Assembly: GCF_947090775.1 (NCBI RefSeq) | Contig: NZ_OX352321.1 | Coordinates: forward strand, 372,001-436,000 | DNA: 64,000 nt | Reading direction: 5' to 3' | Source: Pseudarthrobacter sp. MM222 | Lineage (GTDB): Bacteria > Actinomycetota > Actinomycetes > Actinomycetales > Micrococcaceae | In this document: one piece after another, positions 17,679 to 28,907 of the stretch | Layout of the letters: every line of letters begins with the position of its first letter | How positions within the stretch are numbered: position 1 is the first letter of the stretch | The notes under the pieces: generated by a model | Databases searched by the model: none | The model's input: only the letters and a program-made list of their open reading frames with translations | What the model was told of the DNA's origin: nothing | Translations under genes and position numbers: made by a program

Positions 17679-18100
17679 TGTCCGACGAGTTCCGCAAGAA
17701 CCTGATGGGTCCGGAGCCGACGCTCCTGCCGGCTGAGACCGAGATCTACGCGGCCCTGGACGCCGGCCACGAAGCCCTGGACCTGGTGGAGAAGCACCCG
17801 ACATCCTCGCTGCTGTGGGCTGTGCTGGCCGAGGAGGCGTGGAAAGAGGGCCGGACCATCGATTCCTACGCGTACTCCCGCGTCGGCTACCACCGCGGAC
17901 TCGATTCCCTGCGGCGTCATGGCTGGCGCGGCGTCGGTCCGATCCCGTGGGAGCACGAGCCCAACCGCGGCTTCCTGCGGTCACTGTACTCGCTGGGCCG
18001 GGCCTCCGCAGCGATTGGCGAAGCCGAGGAGCCGGAACGGATCGAGAAGTTCCTGAAGGACTCCGATCCCACGGCGAAGGCAGCGATCGAAGCGAAGTAA
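17678..18100 (+). CDS. DUF3151 family protein
   Basis: A 140-residue protein, MSDEFRKNLMGPEPTLLPAE at the N-terminus, with SSLLWAVLAEEAWKEGRTID and AYSRVGYHRGLDSLRRHGWR in the middle and PWEHEPNRGFLRSLYSLGRA later. These blocks match the actinobacterial DUF3151 family, which is usually next to fbaA as here. The helical content suggests a TPR-like fold. No biochemical function is known to me. Confidence 0.85.
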
Positions 18101-18111
18101 CCGCATTAACG

Positions 18112-18153
18112 ACGACGGCGGGCGTCCACCTTTCGGTGGACGCCCGCCGTCGT
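18112..18153. terminator. 19-bp perfect hairpin after the DUF3151 gene
   Basis: ACGACGGCGGGCGTCCACC (18112-18130) and its exact inverse (18135-18153) flank TTTC. The ACGACGGCGGG arm is also used in the terminator after purA at 21058-21099. Confidence 0.88.
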
Positions 18154-18166
18154 TAACGCTGCTGGC

Positions 18167-18223
18167 CCACGCCCGCCGGGTTCCCTGGCCGAGCTTGCGA
18201 GGCTAGGGTGCGGGTGGGGACTA
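18167..18223. repeat. GGGTTCCCTG...GTGGGGACTAG repeat, copy 1
   Basis: CGCCGGGTTCCCTGGCC, then GAGCTTGCGAGGCTAGGG, then GGTGGGGACTAG. The CCCTGGCC/GGCTAGGG arms form a hairpin. The end of the repeat supplies the stop codon of the minus-strand gene at 18221. Related copies are at 31874-31930 and, inside acs, at 25701-25787. Confidence 0.85.
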
Positions 18224-18853
18224 GCTCGGCTTGGTCAGGCCGGTGCGGGCCATGGCGTCGGCGTAGGCCGTGTGCATATCCTCGAGGTACTGCTCCTGGC
18301 GGGCGGGGGTGCCGGCGAAGGCGCGGCCGCTGAGGGAGCGGACCTTGTAGGTCTTCAGGCCGCGGCGCCAGATCATGGGCACTTCGGTCTTCAGCAGCAG
18401 GTTGGCCAGGCGGTTGGCCTCCGTGCCGTGGGCGACGATCACCGAAGCGCGCGGCACGAGGGCCAGGAACTTCAGCAGGGGCTTCAGGCCGGCAGAGATC
18501 TGGTCCGGCGTGAACTTGCCGTTGGGCTCGTCGGCGATGTGCCAAGGGTGGACGTTCCACGGCATAACGAACTCCGGCCGCAGGCCCAGCTTCCACTGGA
18601 CGCCCAGCATGCGGGTGGCCGCTTCGTCGTCACCGGCGGTGATGAAACCGGACGGGTCAGCGGTGCCGATGTTGGAGTAAAGGCTGATGATGCGGCACTC
18701 GTCGACGTCGTGCATCGGGTCCACATAGGGGACATTCGTGCCGGTTTTGGCGGACTGCAGCGTGTCGCACAGTTCGTTGACCGCTGCGACACTAGGTTCG
18801 TAGCGGCGGCTCAGAAGCTGTTCGCGAAAATTTTCAGTGGCCAAGGCTGTCAT
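18221..18853 (-). CDS. Uracil-DNA glycosylase-superfamily-like protein
   Basis: A 210-residue protein with YVDPMHDVDECRIISLYSNI, EFVMPWNVHPWHI and a helix-strand-helix ending in ASVIVAHGTEANRLANLLL. The arrangement of an early Asp-rich loop, a PWN-like loop and a late H-G/T loop resembles uracil-DNA glycosylase-type folds, so base-excision repair is plausible. It is not a close match to the classical Ung motifs and no catalytic residue can be named with certainty. The last codons run into a repeat that also occurs at the purL end. Confidence 0.5.
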   Translation of the reverse strand: MTALATENFREQLLSRRYEPSVAAVNELCDTLQSAKTGTNVPYVDPMHDVDECRIISLYSNIGTADPSGFITAGDDEAATRMLGVQWKLGLRPEFVMPWNVHPWHIADEPNGKFTPDQISAGLKPLLKFLALVPRASVIVAHGTEANRLANLLLKTEVPMIWRRGLKTYKVRSLSGRAFAGTPARQEQYLEDMHTAYADAMARTGLTKPS

Positions 18854-19069
18854 ATATTGCTGAGTCTCCTGCGGGATTGGTCAAGCTGCCAGACCATGCA
18901 CGGGCACGCCAAATTGCGGGCACGCCGAGCTGCGGTGTGGTTTGAATATGTGATGTGGACCGATTCCGAGTCGATCCTTATCAGTCTATCAAGCCCTGCG
19001 AAATGCTGAACCGCTCCCGGGCCGGCGGGCACAGCCCGCTGCCCGGCAGCTGGAAATGCCTGGACGGCG

Positions 19070-19492
19070 CTATTCGGCGGAGGGCCGCCTGCGTTGCTGT
19101 TTCGTCGCTGCCCGCTGTTCCTTGGCGGCGAGGCGCCGACGGTTCGAGCCCCGGGTGGGTTTGGTCGCCCGGCGGCGGGCAGCTTCGGGAGCCAGGCCTT
19201 CTGCCACGAGTTCGGAGAGCTTGGCCAGGGCGATCTCGCGATTTCGCAGCTGCGAGCGCCGCTCGGAGGCGGTTACGGTGATCACCCCGGCGATGAGGCG
19301 CCGTCCCAGACGCGTGAGCAGAACCAGCCGCTGGCCATCCGAAAGCACCGCCGAGTCGGCAACGTTCCACGAGAGTTCGACGCGGCTGTCCGAGGTGTTG
19401 ACGTGCTGACCGCCTGGCCCGGACGAACGCGAGAACCGCCAGCCGAGTTCCGACGCGGGAATCGTGAGCGCGGGTGACACCTCAAGGTCCAT
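19070..19492 (-). CDS. arfB: Alternative ribosome-rescue factor B (GGQ hydrolase)
   Basis: A 140-residue protein. RFSRSSGPGGQHVNTSDSRV contains the GGQ motif that hydrolyses peptidyl-tRNA, followed by a basic Arg/Lys-rich tail (KPTRGSNRRRLAAKEQRAAT) that enters the empty mRNA channel of stalled ribosomes. The length matches ArfB/YaeJ and is much shorter than release factors. The ATG at 19492 gives a normal N-terminus (MDLEVSPALTIPASELGWRF). Confidence 0.9.
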   Translation of the reverse strand: MDLEVSPALTIPASELGWRFSRSSGPGGQHVNTSDSRVELSWNVADSAVLSDGQRLVLLTRLGRRLIAGVITVTASERRSQLRNREIALAKLSELVAEGLAPEAARRRATKPTRGSNRRRLAAKEQRAATKQQRRRPSAE

Positions 19493-19755
19493 GCAACTAG
19501 CGTTGCACGCTGCGGGCCCGATCAAACACCGGCCCGAAGGCGCCAAATCCCGCCACACCCTGCTGGGGCCCCGATCGGCTAAACTTGGGTGGTAAGAGCC
19601 CCGGATTCTGGCGTTGATGGAAGAGCACAGCGGTCGATGCGGGGCATTCTCATGAACGGCGCTGATCTCGGCGGAGCCACCTTGGACAACTCAACTAACG
19701 TGTTGCTCCTCGATGGTTCAACGGAAGTCAGCCCGAACGAATGGGGGAGGATCCC

Positions 19756-21045
19756 ATGCCAGCAATCGTGATCGTCGGAGCCCAATGGGGCGACGAAGGC
19801 AAAGGTAAGGCCACTGACCTGCTTGGCGGCCGGGTTGACTACGTCGTCAAGCCCAACGGCGGCAACAACGCCGGGCACACCGTTGTCGTAGGCGGTGAGA
19901 AGTATGAGCTCAAGCTCCTTCCGGCCGGCATTCTGAGCCCCAACGCGGTTCCGGTTATCGGCAACGGCTGCGTGGTGAACCTTGAGGCCCTGTTCCAGGA
20001 GATCGACGGCCTGGAAGCCCGCGGCGCGGACACGTCCAAGCTGCGCGTCTCCGCCAATGCCCACCTCGTGGCGCCCTACCACCAGGTCCTGGACAAGGTC
20101 ACCGAGCGTTTCCTCGGCAGCCGGGCCATCGGCACTACCGGCCGCGGTATCGGTCCGGCCTACATGGACAAGGTTGCCCGCCTGGGCATCCGCGTGCAGG
20201 ACGTCTTCGACGCCTCTATCCTGCGCCAGAAGGTCGAGGGCTCGCTCCGCCAGAAGAACGAGCTGCTGGTCAAGGTCTACAACCGCCGCGACATCGAGGT
20301 GGATGAGATCGTGGAGTACTTCCTGTCCTTCGCCGAGCGCCTCCGCCCGCTGGTGATCGACAGCACCTTCGTCCTGAACACCGCCCTCGACGAGGGCAAG
20401 GTGGTCCTCATGGAAGGCGGCCAGGCCACGTTCCTGGACGTTGACCACGGCACCTACCCGTTCGTGACGTCCTCGAACCCGACGGCCGGCGGCGCCTCGG
20501 TGGGGTCGGGTATCGGCCCCACCCGGATCTCGCGCTCCATCGGCATCATCAAGGCGTACACCACCCGGGTCGGCGCGGGGCCGTTCCCCACGGAACTGTT
20601 CGACGAGATGGGCCTGTACCTGCAGAAGACCGGCGGCGAATTCGGCGTCAACACCGGCCGTCCCCGCCGCTGCGGCTGGTACGACGCCGTGCTGGCGCGC
20701 CATGCCTCCCGGGTCAACGGCTTCACGGACTACTTCGTCACCAAGCTGGACGTGCTTACCGGCATCGAGCAGATCCCGGTCTGCGTGGCCTACGACGTTG
20801 ACGGTGTGCGGCATGACGAAATGCCGATGACCCAGACCGAGTTCCATCACGCCAAGCCCATCTTCGAGTTCTTCGAGGGCTGGACCGAGGACATCACCGG
20901 TGCCCGCACCCTGGACGACCTTCCGGAGAACGCCAGGAACTACGTGCTCGCCCTGGAAAAGCTTTCCGGGACGCGGTTCTCGGCGATCGGTGTCGGCCCC
21001 GACCGGGACCAGACGATCGTGATCAACGACCTGATCAACGACTGA
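19756..21045 (+). CDS. purA: Adenylosuccinate synthase
   Basis: A 429-residue GTP-dependent ligase joining IMP and aspartate, the first committed step to AMP. The P-loop-like GDEGKGK is near residue 12 and [20 protein letters not shown] near 40. [20 protein letters not shown] is the IMP loop, [20 protein letters not shown] is characteristic, and [14 protein letters not shown] is near the C-terminal third. GGGGGAGG precedes the ATG at 19756. About 150 nt of leader lie upstream with nothing clearly recognisable in it. Confidence 0.97.
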   Translation: MPAIVIVGAQWGDEGKGKATDLLGGRVDYVVKPNGGNNAGHTVVVGGEKYELKLLPAGILSPNAVPVIGNGCVVNLEALFQEIDGLEARGADTSKLRVSANAHLVAPYHQVLDKVTERFLGSRAIGTTGRGIGPAYMDKVARLGIRVQDVFDASILRQKVEGSLRQKNELLVKVYNRRDIEVDEIVEYFLSFAERLRPLVIDSTFVLNTALDEGKVVLMEGGQATFLDVDHGTYPFVTSSNPTAGGASVGSGIGPTRISRSIGIIKAYTTRVGAGPFPTELFDEMGLYLQKTGGEFGVNTGRPRRCGWYDAVLARHASRVNGFTDYFVTKLDVLTGIEQIPVCVAYDVDGVRHDEMPMTQTEFHHAKPIFEFFEGWTEDITGARTLDDLPENARNYVLALEKLSGTRFSAIGVGPDRDQTIVINDLIND

Positions 21046-21057
21046 CGTCACGAAGCT

Positions 21058-21099
21058 CGACGACGGCGGGTCACCTGAAAGGGTGGCCCGCCGTCGTCG
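21058..21099. terminator. Hairpin after purA
   Basis: CGACGACGGCGGGTCACC (21058-21075) pairs with GGTGGCCCGCCGTCGTCG (21082-21099) with one mismatch. The outer arm is shared with the terminator at 18112-18153. Confidence 0.88.
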
Positions 21100-21243
21100 T
21101 TAAACAAGACCTTGACCATGGATCAGGTCCAAGCCACCATGAGAAAAAGAAGCACCGTTCTGGCGCTGCCGGTGCGTTCCCGGGGCGGTGTCAGGGACCG
21201 ACTGCGGAACGGCCGCCGCGGAAGGAATACGAAAGGACCCGAC

Positions 21244-21429
21244 ATGAGTGAAACGCCAGAGGCAGGCGAGCGCCGCCACAGTGAGGCGCCGGCTGAGGGA
21301 GATCCGAACGCAGACGTATCGGAGATCCGGGTCCATTCCCAGGAGCCTGCCGAAGGCCCGGATGCCGAGGACAGCGGACCGGGCCGCGTGCCACCAGCGG
21401 GTGCCGGGGAACGCCGCGACGCCAGCTAG
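21244..21429 (+). CDS. Small acidic, probably disordered protein
   Basis: A 61-residue protein, MSETPEAGERRHSEAPAEGD, rich in Glu, Asp, Pro and Gly and without hydrophobic core segments. A GAAAGGA site precedes the ATG. The reading frame extends further upstream, but that part is Arg-rich and unlike the rest. The family is not recognised and the gene is only moderately certain. Confidence 0.4.
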   Translation: MSETPEAGERRHSEAPAEGDPNADVSEIRVHSQEPAEGPDAEDSGPGRVPPAGAGERRDAS

Positions 21430-21513
21430 TTCTTTTTACGTGCGCGTCAGCCCGCGGTGAACGGCTGGCAGGGTTGTGGGTGGATTGGCTGTGCGGGCGG
21501 GGGATGGGTCATT

Positions 21514-22401
21514 GTGAGCCAGAGAGCATCGGACTCGTGGGCGAAGACCCCTGAAGTTCCGGCCGAACCGGCCGGTGTGGATGTCCTGATTACCACCTGC
21601 GACCGTCCGGCCGAACTCGCTGTCACCCTGGCGGGCCTGGCGGCCCAGCGCGAACCGCCCTTCCGGGTGGTGATCAGCGACCAGTCCGAGCGGCAGCCGG
21701 CGTGGGAACACCCGGCGCCGGCAGCGATGATGCGGGTATTGCAGGCACAGGGCCGCGAAGTAGTGGCGTTGCGCCACCTACCCCGGCGCGGCCTGGCAGA
21801 GCACCGGGACTTCCTGTTGGAACGGGCCCGTACGGGGCACTGCCTGTTTCTGGACGATGACATCTGGCTGGAGCCCGGCGCGCTGCAACGCATGGACCGG
21901 GCATTGCTGGAATTGGGATGCGGCTTTGTGGGCATGGCACCCCAGGGGCTGTCGTTCCTGCAGGACCGGAGACCGCAGGAATTGGTGACTTTCGAGCGGT
22001 GGAACGGCGCCGTCACGCCGGAGAGGATCCGACCGGAGACAGCGGGCTTCGAACGGTGGCAGCTGCACAACGCCGCCAACCTCAGCCACCTGGCCGCCGA
22101 CCTGGAACTGCGGCCGGATGAGTGGATTCCTTACCGGGTGGCGTGGCTCGGTGGCTGTGTTCTGTACGACCGCCAGAAGCTGGAGGACGTCGGCGGCTTC
22201 AGTTTCTGGCATCTCCTGCCCCCCGAGCATTGCGGGGAGGACGTCGTGGCAGAGTGGCGGGTCATGGAGAAGTTCGGCGGTGCCGGCATCCTTCCTTCCG
22301 GAGCCGTGCACCTGGAGTCACCGACGACGGTTACGGACCGCAGAGTCGAGGCCTATACGGTGGTCCTGCAGGAGGACGCCGGCAGGGAACCAGGGTATTA
22401 G
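21514..22401 (+). CDS. Family 2 glycosyltransferase
   Basis: A roughly 295-residue GT-A-fold transferase. VDVLITTCDRPAELAVTLAG begins the nucleotide-sugar domain. CLFLDDDIWLEPGALQRMD holds the DxD-like metal/UDP site. RVAWLGGCVLYDRQKLEDVG and HCGEDVVAEWRVMEKFGGAG form the acceptor side with a likely ED(V) catalytic acid. There are no transmembrane helices, so it is cytoplasmic or peripheral. The GTG at 21514 is taken as start; an upstream in-frame codon at 21457 would add a Gly/Trp-rich stretch that looks unlikely. It converges on the CoA-binding gene with a 4-nt overlap. Confidence 0.85.
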   Translation: MSQRASDSWAKTPEVPAEPAGVDVLITTCDRPAELAVTLAGLAAQREPPFRVVISDQSERQPAWEHPAPAAMMRVLQAQGREVVALRHLPRRGLAEHRDFLLERARTGHCLFLDDDIWLEPGALQRMDRALLELGCGFVGMAPQGLSFLQDRRPQELVTFERWNGAVTPERIRPETAGFERWQLHNAANLSHLAADLELRPDEWIPYRVAWLGGCVLYDRQKLEDVGGFSFWHLLPPEHCGEDVVAEWRVMEKFGGAGILPSGAVHLESPTTVTDRRVEAYTVVLQEDAGREPGY

Positions 22402-22892
22402 GCCAGGATCTGCCGCTTCGAGGAAATGACGCCGGTGTCGAAGCCGGCCAGGTGCAGCCCGCCGTGGAAGCGAGCATGCTCAATTTTCACGCAGCGGTCC
22501 ATTACGACGTCGAGTCCGGCGGCTTCCGCTTCCTTGGCAACGTCCTCATGCCACGAGCCCAGCTGCAGCCACAGCGTCTTGGCGCCGGCAGCAATGGCCT
22601 CGTCCAGGACGCCCGGCAGATCGTCGTGTTTGCGGAACACATCCACGATGTCCGGGCTTTCCGGCAGATCGGCCAGCGAAGCATACGTCTGCTCGCCGAG
22701 GATCTCTTTCACCACGGGGTTCACGAAGTAGACCTTGTAGCGGGTGGAGGACTGCAGGTACGTCGCCACGAAGTAGCTGGCCCGGGAGGGCTTGTCCGAG
22801 GCGCCGACAATCGCGATCGACTTAGCCTGCCGCAGCAGGTTCAGCCGTTCCGGTGCGGAGGGTCCGGTCCAGGTTCGTTCGTCCGTGCTCAT
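22398..22892 (-). CDS. CoA-binding domain protein (CoA_binding_2), copy 1
   Basis: A 164-residue Rossmann-like protein of the YccU/CoA_binding_2 group. SIAIVGASDKPSRASYFVAT is the dinucleotide-binding turn, then VNPVVKEILGEQTYASLADL, and AGAKTLWLQLGSWHEDVAKE followed by GLDVVMDRCVKIEH. The ATG at 22892 overlaps the metY stop (ATGA) and has GGAG 7 nt upstream. A GTG/ATG further upstream at 22913 is less likely. It is the last gene of the SAM-riboswitch operon; the metabolite bound is unproven. A paralogue lies on the other side of the operon at 28009-28434. Confidence 0.88.
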   Translation of the reverse strand: MSTDERTWTGPSAPERLNLLRQAKSIAIVGASDKPSRASYFVATYLQSSTRYKVYFVNPVVKEILGEQTYASLADLPESPDIVDVFRKHDDLPGVLDEAIAAGAKTLWLQLGSWHEDVAKEAEAAGLDVVMDRCVKIEHARFHGGLHLAGFDTGVISSKRQILA

Positions 22893-24241
22893 GACAGTGC
22901 TCCGATCGTGCATGTGTCCGCCGAGGGTGCCGCCGCGGAGGACTCCGCGGATGCTCCCTCGGACGCGGCGTCCAGGGCCTGGTCCAGGTCCCAGAGAATG
23001 TCCTCGATGTCTTCGAGCCCGATCGAGATCCGCACCAGGACCTCGGGGACGCCGGCGGACTCGAGCTGCTCCTGGCTCAGCTGCTGGTGGGTGGTGGAAC
23101 CGGGGTGGATGACGAGAGTCCGGGAGTCGCCCACATTTGCCAGGTGCGAGGCCAGCTGTAGGGACTCGATGAACTTCTGGCCCGCGGCACGGCCGCCCTT
23201 CACGCCAAAGGAGAACACGGACCCCGGCCCCAGCGGCAGGTATTTCCTGGCCCGCTCGAAGTGGGGATGCGAGGGCAGCCCGGAGAAGTTCACATAGGCC
23301 ACACGCTCATCAGCCTCAAGCCATTCCGCAACGGCCTGCGCGTTCTTCAAATGCTCGTCCAGGCGCTGCGGGAGCGTCTCAACGCCCTGCAGCAGCTGGA
23401 ACGCAGACGTCGGGGACAGTGCAGGGCCGATGTCGCGCAGCTGCTCGCAGCGGAGTTTGGTCAGGAAGCCGTATTCGCCGAAGTTCGCCCACCAGGAAAC
23501 GTTGCCGTAGGAGGCTACCGGTTCGGTCATGGTGGGGAACTTGCCGTTGCCCCAGTTGAAGCGGCCGCTTTCGACAATCACGCCGCCCAGGGTGGTGCCG
23601 TGGCCACCGAGGAACTTGGTGGCGGAGTGGATCACGATGTCCGCGCCGTGTTCGATCGGCCGCACGAGGTAGGGCGTGCTCAGGGTGGCGTCAACGACGA
23701 GGGGGATGCCGGCGTCGTGCGCGACTTTGGCGAGACCCTCAAGATCCTGCACTTCGGACGACGGGTTGGCCACGACCTCGACGAAGATCGCCTTCGTGTT
23801 CTCGCGCACCGCGGCCGCATAGTCCGCCGGGTCGGTGCCGGGAACGAAGGTGGTGTCGACGCCGAAGCGGCGCAGCGTGACGTCCAGCTGGGTCACCGTG
23901 CCGCCGTACAGCTGGGACGCGGCCACGATGTGGTCGCCGGCCTGGGTCAGTGCGGCGAACGTGATGAACTCCGCAGCCATGCCCGAGGACGTGGCCACCG
24001 CACCGATGCCGCCCTCAAGGGAGGCGATGCGCTCCTCGAACGCGGCCACCGTGGGGTTGCCAATCCGGGAGTAGATGTTGCCGTACTTCTGCAGCGCGAA
24101 CAGGTTCGCGGCATCCTGGGTGTCCTTGAAGACGAAGGACGTGGTCTGGTAGATCGGCACGGCGCGGGCGCCGTGCTCGGCGTCGGGCGTGCCGCCGGCG
24201 TGCAGGGCGCGGGTGCGGAACCCGAACTTGCGGTCGGCCAT
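22889..24241 (-). CDS. metY: O-acetylhomoserine aminocarboxypropyltransferase (sulfhydrylase)
   Basis: A 450-residue PLP enzyme of the Cys/Met metabolism family. [20 protein letters not shown] and [20 protein letters not shown] are PLP-phosphate and substrate blocks. [20 protein letters not shown] carries the Schiff-base Lys (about residue 215). [20 protein letters not shown] and [19 protein letters not shown] are typical of MetY, not MetB. It makes homocysteine from O-acetylhomoserine and sulfide and releases acetate. Its start overlaps the stop of the upstream monooxygenase gene (TAATG). The C-terminal tail is an Ala/Ser-rich extension. Confidence 0.95.
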   Translation of the reverse strand: MADRKFGFRTRALHAGGTPDAEHGARAVPIYQTTSFVFKDTQDAANLFALQKYGNIYSRIGNPTVAAFEERIASLEGGIGAVATSSGMAAEFITFAALTQAGDHIVAASQLYGGTVTQLDVTLRRFGVDTTFVPGTDPADYAAAVRENTKAIFVEVVANPSSEVQDLEGLAKVAHDAGIPLVVDATLSTPYLVRPIEHGADIVIHSATKFLGGHGTTLGGVIVESGRFNWGNGKFPTMTEPVASYGNVSWWANFGEYGFLTKLRCEQLRDIGPALSPTSAFQLLQGVETLPQRLDEHLKNAQAVAEWLEADERVAYVNFSGLPSHPHFERARKYLPLGPGSVFSFGVKGGRAAGQKFIESLQLASHLANVGDSRTLVIHPGSTTHQQLSQEQLESAGVPEVLVRISIGLEDIEDILWDLDQALDAASEGASAESSAAAPSADTCTIGALS

Positions 24242-25434
24242 TACGCTGCCACCTCCGTGTTCGCAACCGGGGTGCCGGTGAGGTCCAGCTCAGTGCCGTG
24301 CTTGCGGGCCAGGTCCGCCTCGAGTTCGCGGACGATCGGCAGGATGTCCTGGCCGAACGCGGCAACCTCCTCCTGGAAGTGCAGGTAGCAGGTCAGCATC
24401 AGGTTCACGCCGATCTTCTTGTACTCGACGATCCGTTCGGCAATCTGCTCCGGGGTACCGATCAGCTGGGTCTTGAAGCCGTCGTTGTATTGGATGAGGT
24501 CCTCGAAGGAGGAGTCCGACCACATGCCCTTGCCGTCCTTGGTGGACGCTCCGGCTTCCTGGACTGCGTCGCGGAAGCCCTCGACGGCGGGTTTGTGCGC
24601 CTTCGCCACGATCTCGCGGAGGGTCTCGCGGGCTTCCTTCTCGGAATCCCGTGCGATGACGAAGCCGTTGAGGCCGAACTTCGGGGCGGACAGGGGGGAG
24701 GCGGTCCCGCGCCCCGCCTCGCGTGCGGACGCGACGACGCCGGCGATGTTCTCCCGGAAGCCGTCCAGGTCCTTGCCGTTGGAGAAGTACCAGTCCGCCA
24801 CGCGGCCGGCCGTAGCCTGGGCCGCGGTGGAGTTTCCGCCGAAGAAGATTTCCGGGTGCGCGCGGCCGGGGACGTCCACCGGTGCCGGGCTCAGGGTGAA
24901 GTCGGTGATGTTGTAGTACTTGCCGGACTGGCTGTAGTCCTGCTCGGTCCACAGCCCGCGGAGGACCTTGATGAATTCCTCGGTGCGGACGTAGCGTTCG
25001 TCGTGTTCCAGCCACTCCAGGCCGAAGTTGGTGAACTCGTTCTTTAGCCAGCCGGAGACGATGTTCACGGCTGCGCGGCCGTTGGAGATGTGGTCCGCCG
25101 TGATGATGTACTTCGCCAGCACCCCGGGGTGCCACATGCCAGGGTGGACGGCGGCAATAACCTTCAGCCGCTCGGTTGCGGCCAGCAGCGCCAGGCTGAA
25201 GGAGGTCGCCTCGTGCTGCTTGTCCGCGCCGTAGGAGGCGGCGTAGCGCGTCTGGGACAGCGCGTACTCGAAGCCGGAGTTCTCAGCGATCCGCGCGAGC
25301 TTCTTGTTGTAGTCGAAGTCCCAGCTGGTGCGCTGTTCGATCGTGGATACCACCAGGCCGCCGGAGACGTTCGGAACCCAGTAGGCGAATTTGAGCGGTT
25401 CAGAAAGGCGGGCGACGTTGCTGATCTCAGTCAT
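24241..25434 (-). CDS. sfnG: LLM-class FMN monooxygenase, SfnG-like
   Basis: A 397-residue bacterial-luciferase-like enzyme. LKFAYWVPNVSGGLVVSTIE, RTSWDFDYNKKLARIAENSG and FEYALSQTRYAASYGADKQH closely resemble dimethyl-sulfone monooxygenase SfnG. HPGMWHPGVLAKYIITADHI and GRAAVNIVSGWLKNEFTNFG are shared with the SsuD/MsuD group. SfnG uses FMNH2 and O2 to convert dimethyl sulfone to methanesulfinate plus formaldehyde. An alkanesulfonate-type substrate is possible. It is 9 nt from acs and overlaps metY, so it is co-transcribed for sulfur scavenging. Confidence 0.85.
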   Translation of the reverse strand: MTEISNVARLSEPLKFAYWVPNVSGGLVVSTIEQRTSWDFDYNKKLARIAENSGFEYALSQTRYAASYGADKQHEATSFSLALLAATERLKVIAAVHPGMWHPGVLAKYIITADHISNGRAAVNIVSGWLKNEFTNFGLEWLEHDERYVRTEEFIKVLRGLWTEQDYSQSGKYYNITDFTLSPAPVDVPGRAHPEIFFGGNSTAAQATAGRVADWYFSNGKDLDGFRENIAGVVASAREAGRGTASPLSAPKFGLNGFVIARDSEKEARETLREIVAKAHKPAVEGFRDAVQEAGASTKDGKGMWSDSSFEDLIQYNDGFKTQLIGTPEQIAERIVEYKKIGVNLMLTCYLHFQEEVAAFGQDILPIVRELEADLARKHGTELDLTGTPVANTEVAA

Positions 25435-25443
25435 GAGTGTTCC

Positions 25444-27585
<2,142 letters not shown>

Positions 27586-27734
27586 TTCTCTGCAAGGCCC
27601 AGCAGGCCATCAGTTGTTTTACGATCACCGCGAGCAACACGATTGCCGGCAGCAACGGTCGGCGCGGCCGATGTTCCGGGAATCCGTCAGCAGGAAGGCG
27701 AGGACTAGGACAGAACAGGAAACATAGGAATACT

Positions 27735-27838
27735 CCATCGGTCCTGGCAGTAGCACCCTACGGAAAGAGCCATTGGATTTCCGGCTACCAGGGTTGCTGC
27801 GGCTTCATCGATCCAGGTCTCTCGGCCGCTCGGGATGG
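27735..27838 (-). promoter_or_regulatory. SAM riboswitch (S-box clan)
   Basis: On the minus strand: a CCATC closing arm, GAGAGACCTGGATCGATGAA, GCCGCAGCAACCCTGG, then a variable stem, then GGGTGCTACTGCC and GATGG closing the first arm (27735-27739 with 27834-27838). The ATGAAGCC...GCAACC and GGTGCTA elements are the S-adenosylmethionine aptamer core. It lies 150 nt before acs and, by position, controls acs-sfnG-metY-CoA-binding. Low SAM would allow expression. Confidence 0.85.
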
Positions 27839-27996
27839 TCACTTTCAACTAAAACGGAGCCGGGCAGTTTTCCCTAATTACGGCCTCCCGCGGCGTAATA
27901 TTCGGTCACGTCGGCCCGAGGGGCCGCTGGTCGTTCAGATCTTCGGAAATTCGTTCCGCGCGTGTCGTCGCGGGCAACCAATGTCGGGGCGGGCGC

Positions 27997-28002
27997 TAGG
28001 CT
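27997..28002 (+). promoter_or_regulatory. Leaderless-type -10 box
   Basis: TAGGCT lies 6 nt before the ATG at 28009. The 27839-27996 stretch between the riboswitch and this box shows no gene. Confidence 0.55.
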
Positions 28003-28008
28003 GTGCTC

Positions 28009-28434
28009 ATGCCTCATGTCAACGATCCCGCGGTCCTCGAAAGGCTCCTGCGCACCAAGGGGCGGTGGGCCATCGTCGGCCTGACCACCAACCAGTGGCG
28101 GGCGGCCTACGACACCTCGCTGTTCATCCGGGACCGGCTGGGCATGGAAATAATCCCGGTGAATCTTCCTGCCGATCCGGTCCACCACGAAACGGGCTAC
28201 GCCAGCCTGGCCGACATCCCTGCCGAGAAGCACCCCATCGACGTCGTCGACTGTTTCGTGAATTCGCAGCGGGTGGGGGCCGTTGTGGACCAGGCCATCG
28301 CCGTCGGCGCCAAAGCCGTCTGGCTGCAGCTGGGGGTCATCGACGAGGCCGCGGCCGCTCGCGCCACGGCAGCCGGGCTTGATGTCATCATGAACGCCTG
28401 CCCGGCCCAGGACGCCCGGCGCTTCGGACTTTAG
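28009..28434 (+). CDS. CoA-binding domain protein (CoA_binding_2), copy 2
   Basis: A 141-residue protein homologous to the one at 22398-22892. GRWAIVGLTTNQWRAAYDTS is the nucleotide-binding turn. ETGYASLADIPAEKHPIDVV and AVGAKAVWLQLGVIDEAAAA align with copy 1, and GLDVIMNACPAQDARRFGL ends the protein. It is divergent from the sulfur operon across the riboswitch region. No catalytic role can be assigned. It may sense or bind CoA or a related nucleotide. Confidence 0.85.
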   Translation: MPHVNDPAVLERLLRTKGRWAIVGLTTNQWRAAYDTSLFIRDRLGMEIIPVNLPADPVHHETGYASLADIPAEKHPIDVVDCFVNSQRVGAVVDQAIAVGAKAVWLQLGVIDEAAAARATAAGLDVIMNACPAQDARRFGL

Positions 28435-28472
28435 CGGCGGAACCGTCGCTGCCGAAAGTCGGACCGGAGAAA

Positions 28473-28478
28473 TAGACT
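28473..28478 (+). promoter_or_regulatory. Leaderless-type -10 box
   Basis: TAGACT lies 6 nt before the ATG at 28485. Confidence 0.55.
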
Positions 28479-28484
28479 CTGAGC

Positions 28485-28907
28485 ATGGATGCAGCAGCGC
28501 TCCGGGAACTCTGTCTCGGCTTTCCCGGCGCCTTCGAGGATTTTCCCTTCGGACCTGAGACGTCCGTCTTCAAGGTGCGCGCCGCGGTCTCGGGCGGCAC
28601 CCGCCACGAAGCCAAAATGTTCGCCTTATCCTCTCTGGACGAGGCGAACTTTTCCGTGAGCCTGAAGTGCGAGCCCGCACTGGCCGAGCAGTTGCGCGCC
28701 GCCCACCCTGAGATCACCGGAGCCTGGCACCTCAATAAGACCCACTGGAACGGCGTCCGGCTGGACGGGGCGCTGCCGGACTCGATGGTCCGCGACATGG
28801 TCGAGGACTCCTACGACCTGGTGGTTGCCACGCTGAGCCGGCGCCAGCAGGAGCAACTGGGCTGGTCCCGGCTTGCGCAGGGTTCCGGGCCGCGGGGACG
28901 GCCGTGA
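28485..28907 (+). CDS. MmcQ/YjbR family protein
   Basis: A 140-residue double-wing DNA-binding-like protein. LCLGFPGAFEDFPFGPETSV is the family start. VSLKCEPALAEQLRAAHPEI and GAWHLNKTHWNGVRLDGALP follow. The fold is widespread, but a cellular role is not known to me. Its stop overlaps the start of the DUF1990 gene by 4 nt (GTGA). Confidence 0.85.
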   Translation: MDAAALRELCLGFPGAFEDFPFGPETSVFKVRAAVSGGTRHEAKMFALSSLDEANFSVSLKCEPALAEQLRAAHPEITGAWHLNKTHWNGVRLDGALPDSMVRDMVEDSYDLVVATLSRRQQEQLGWSRLAQGSGPRGRP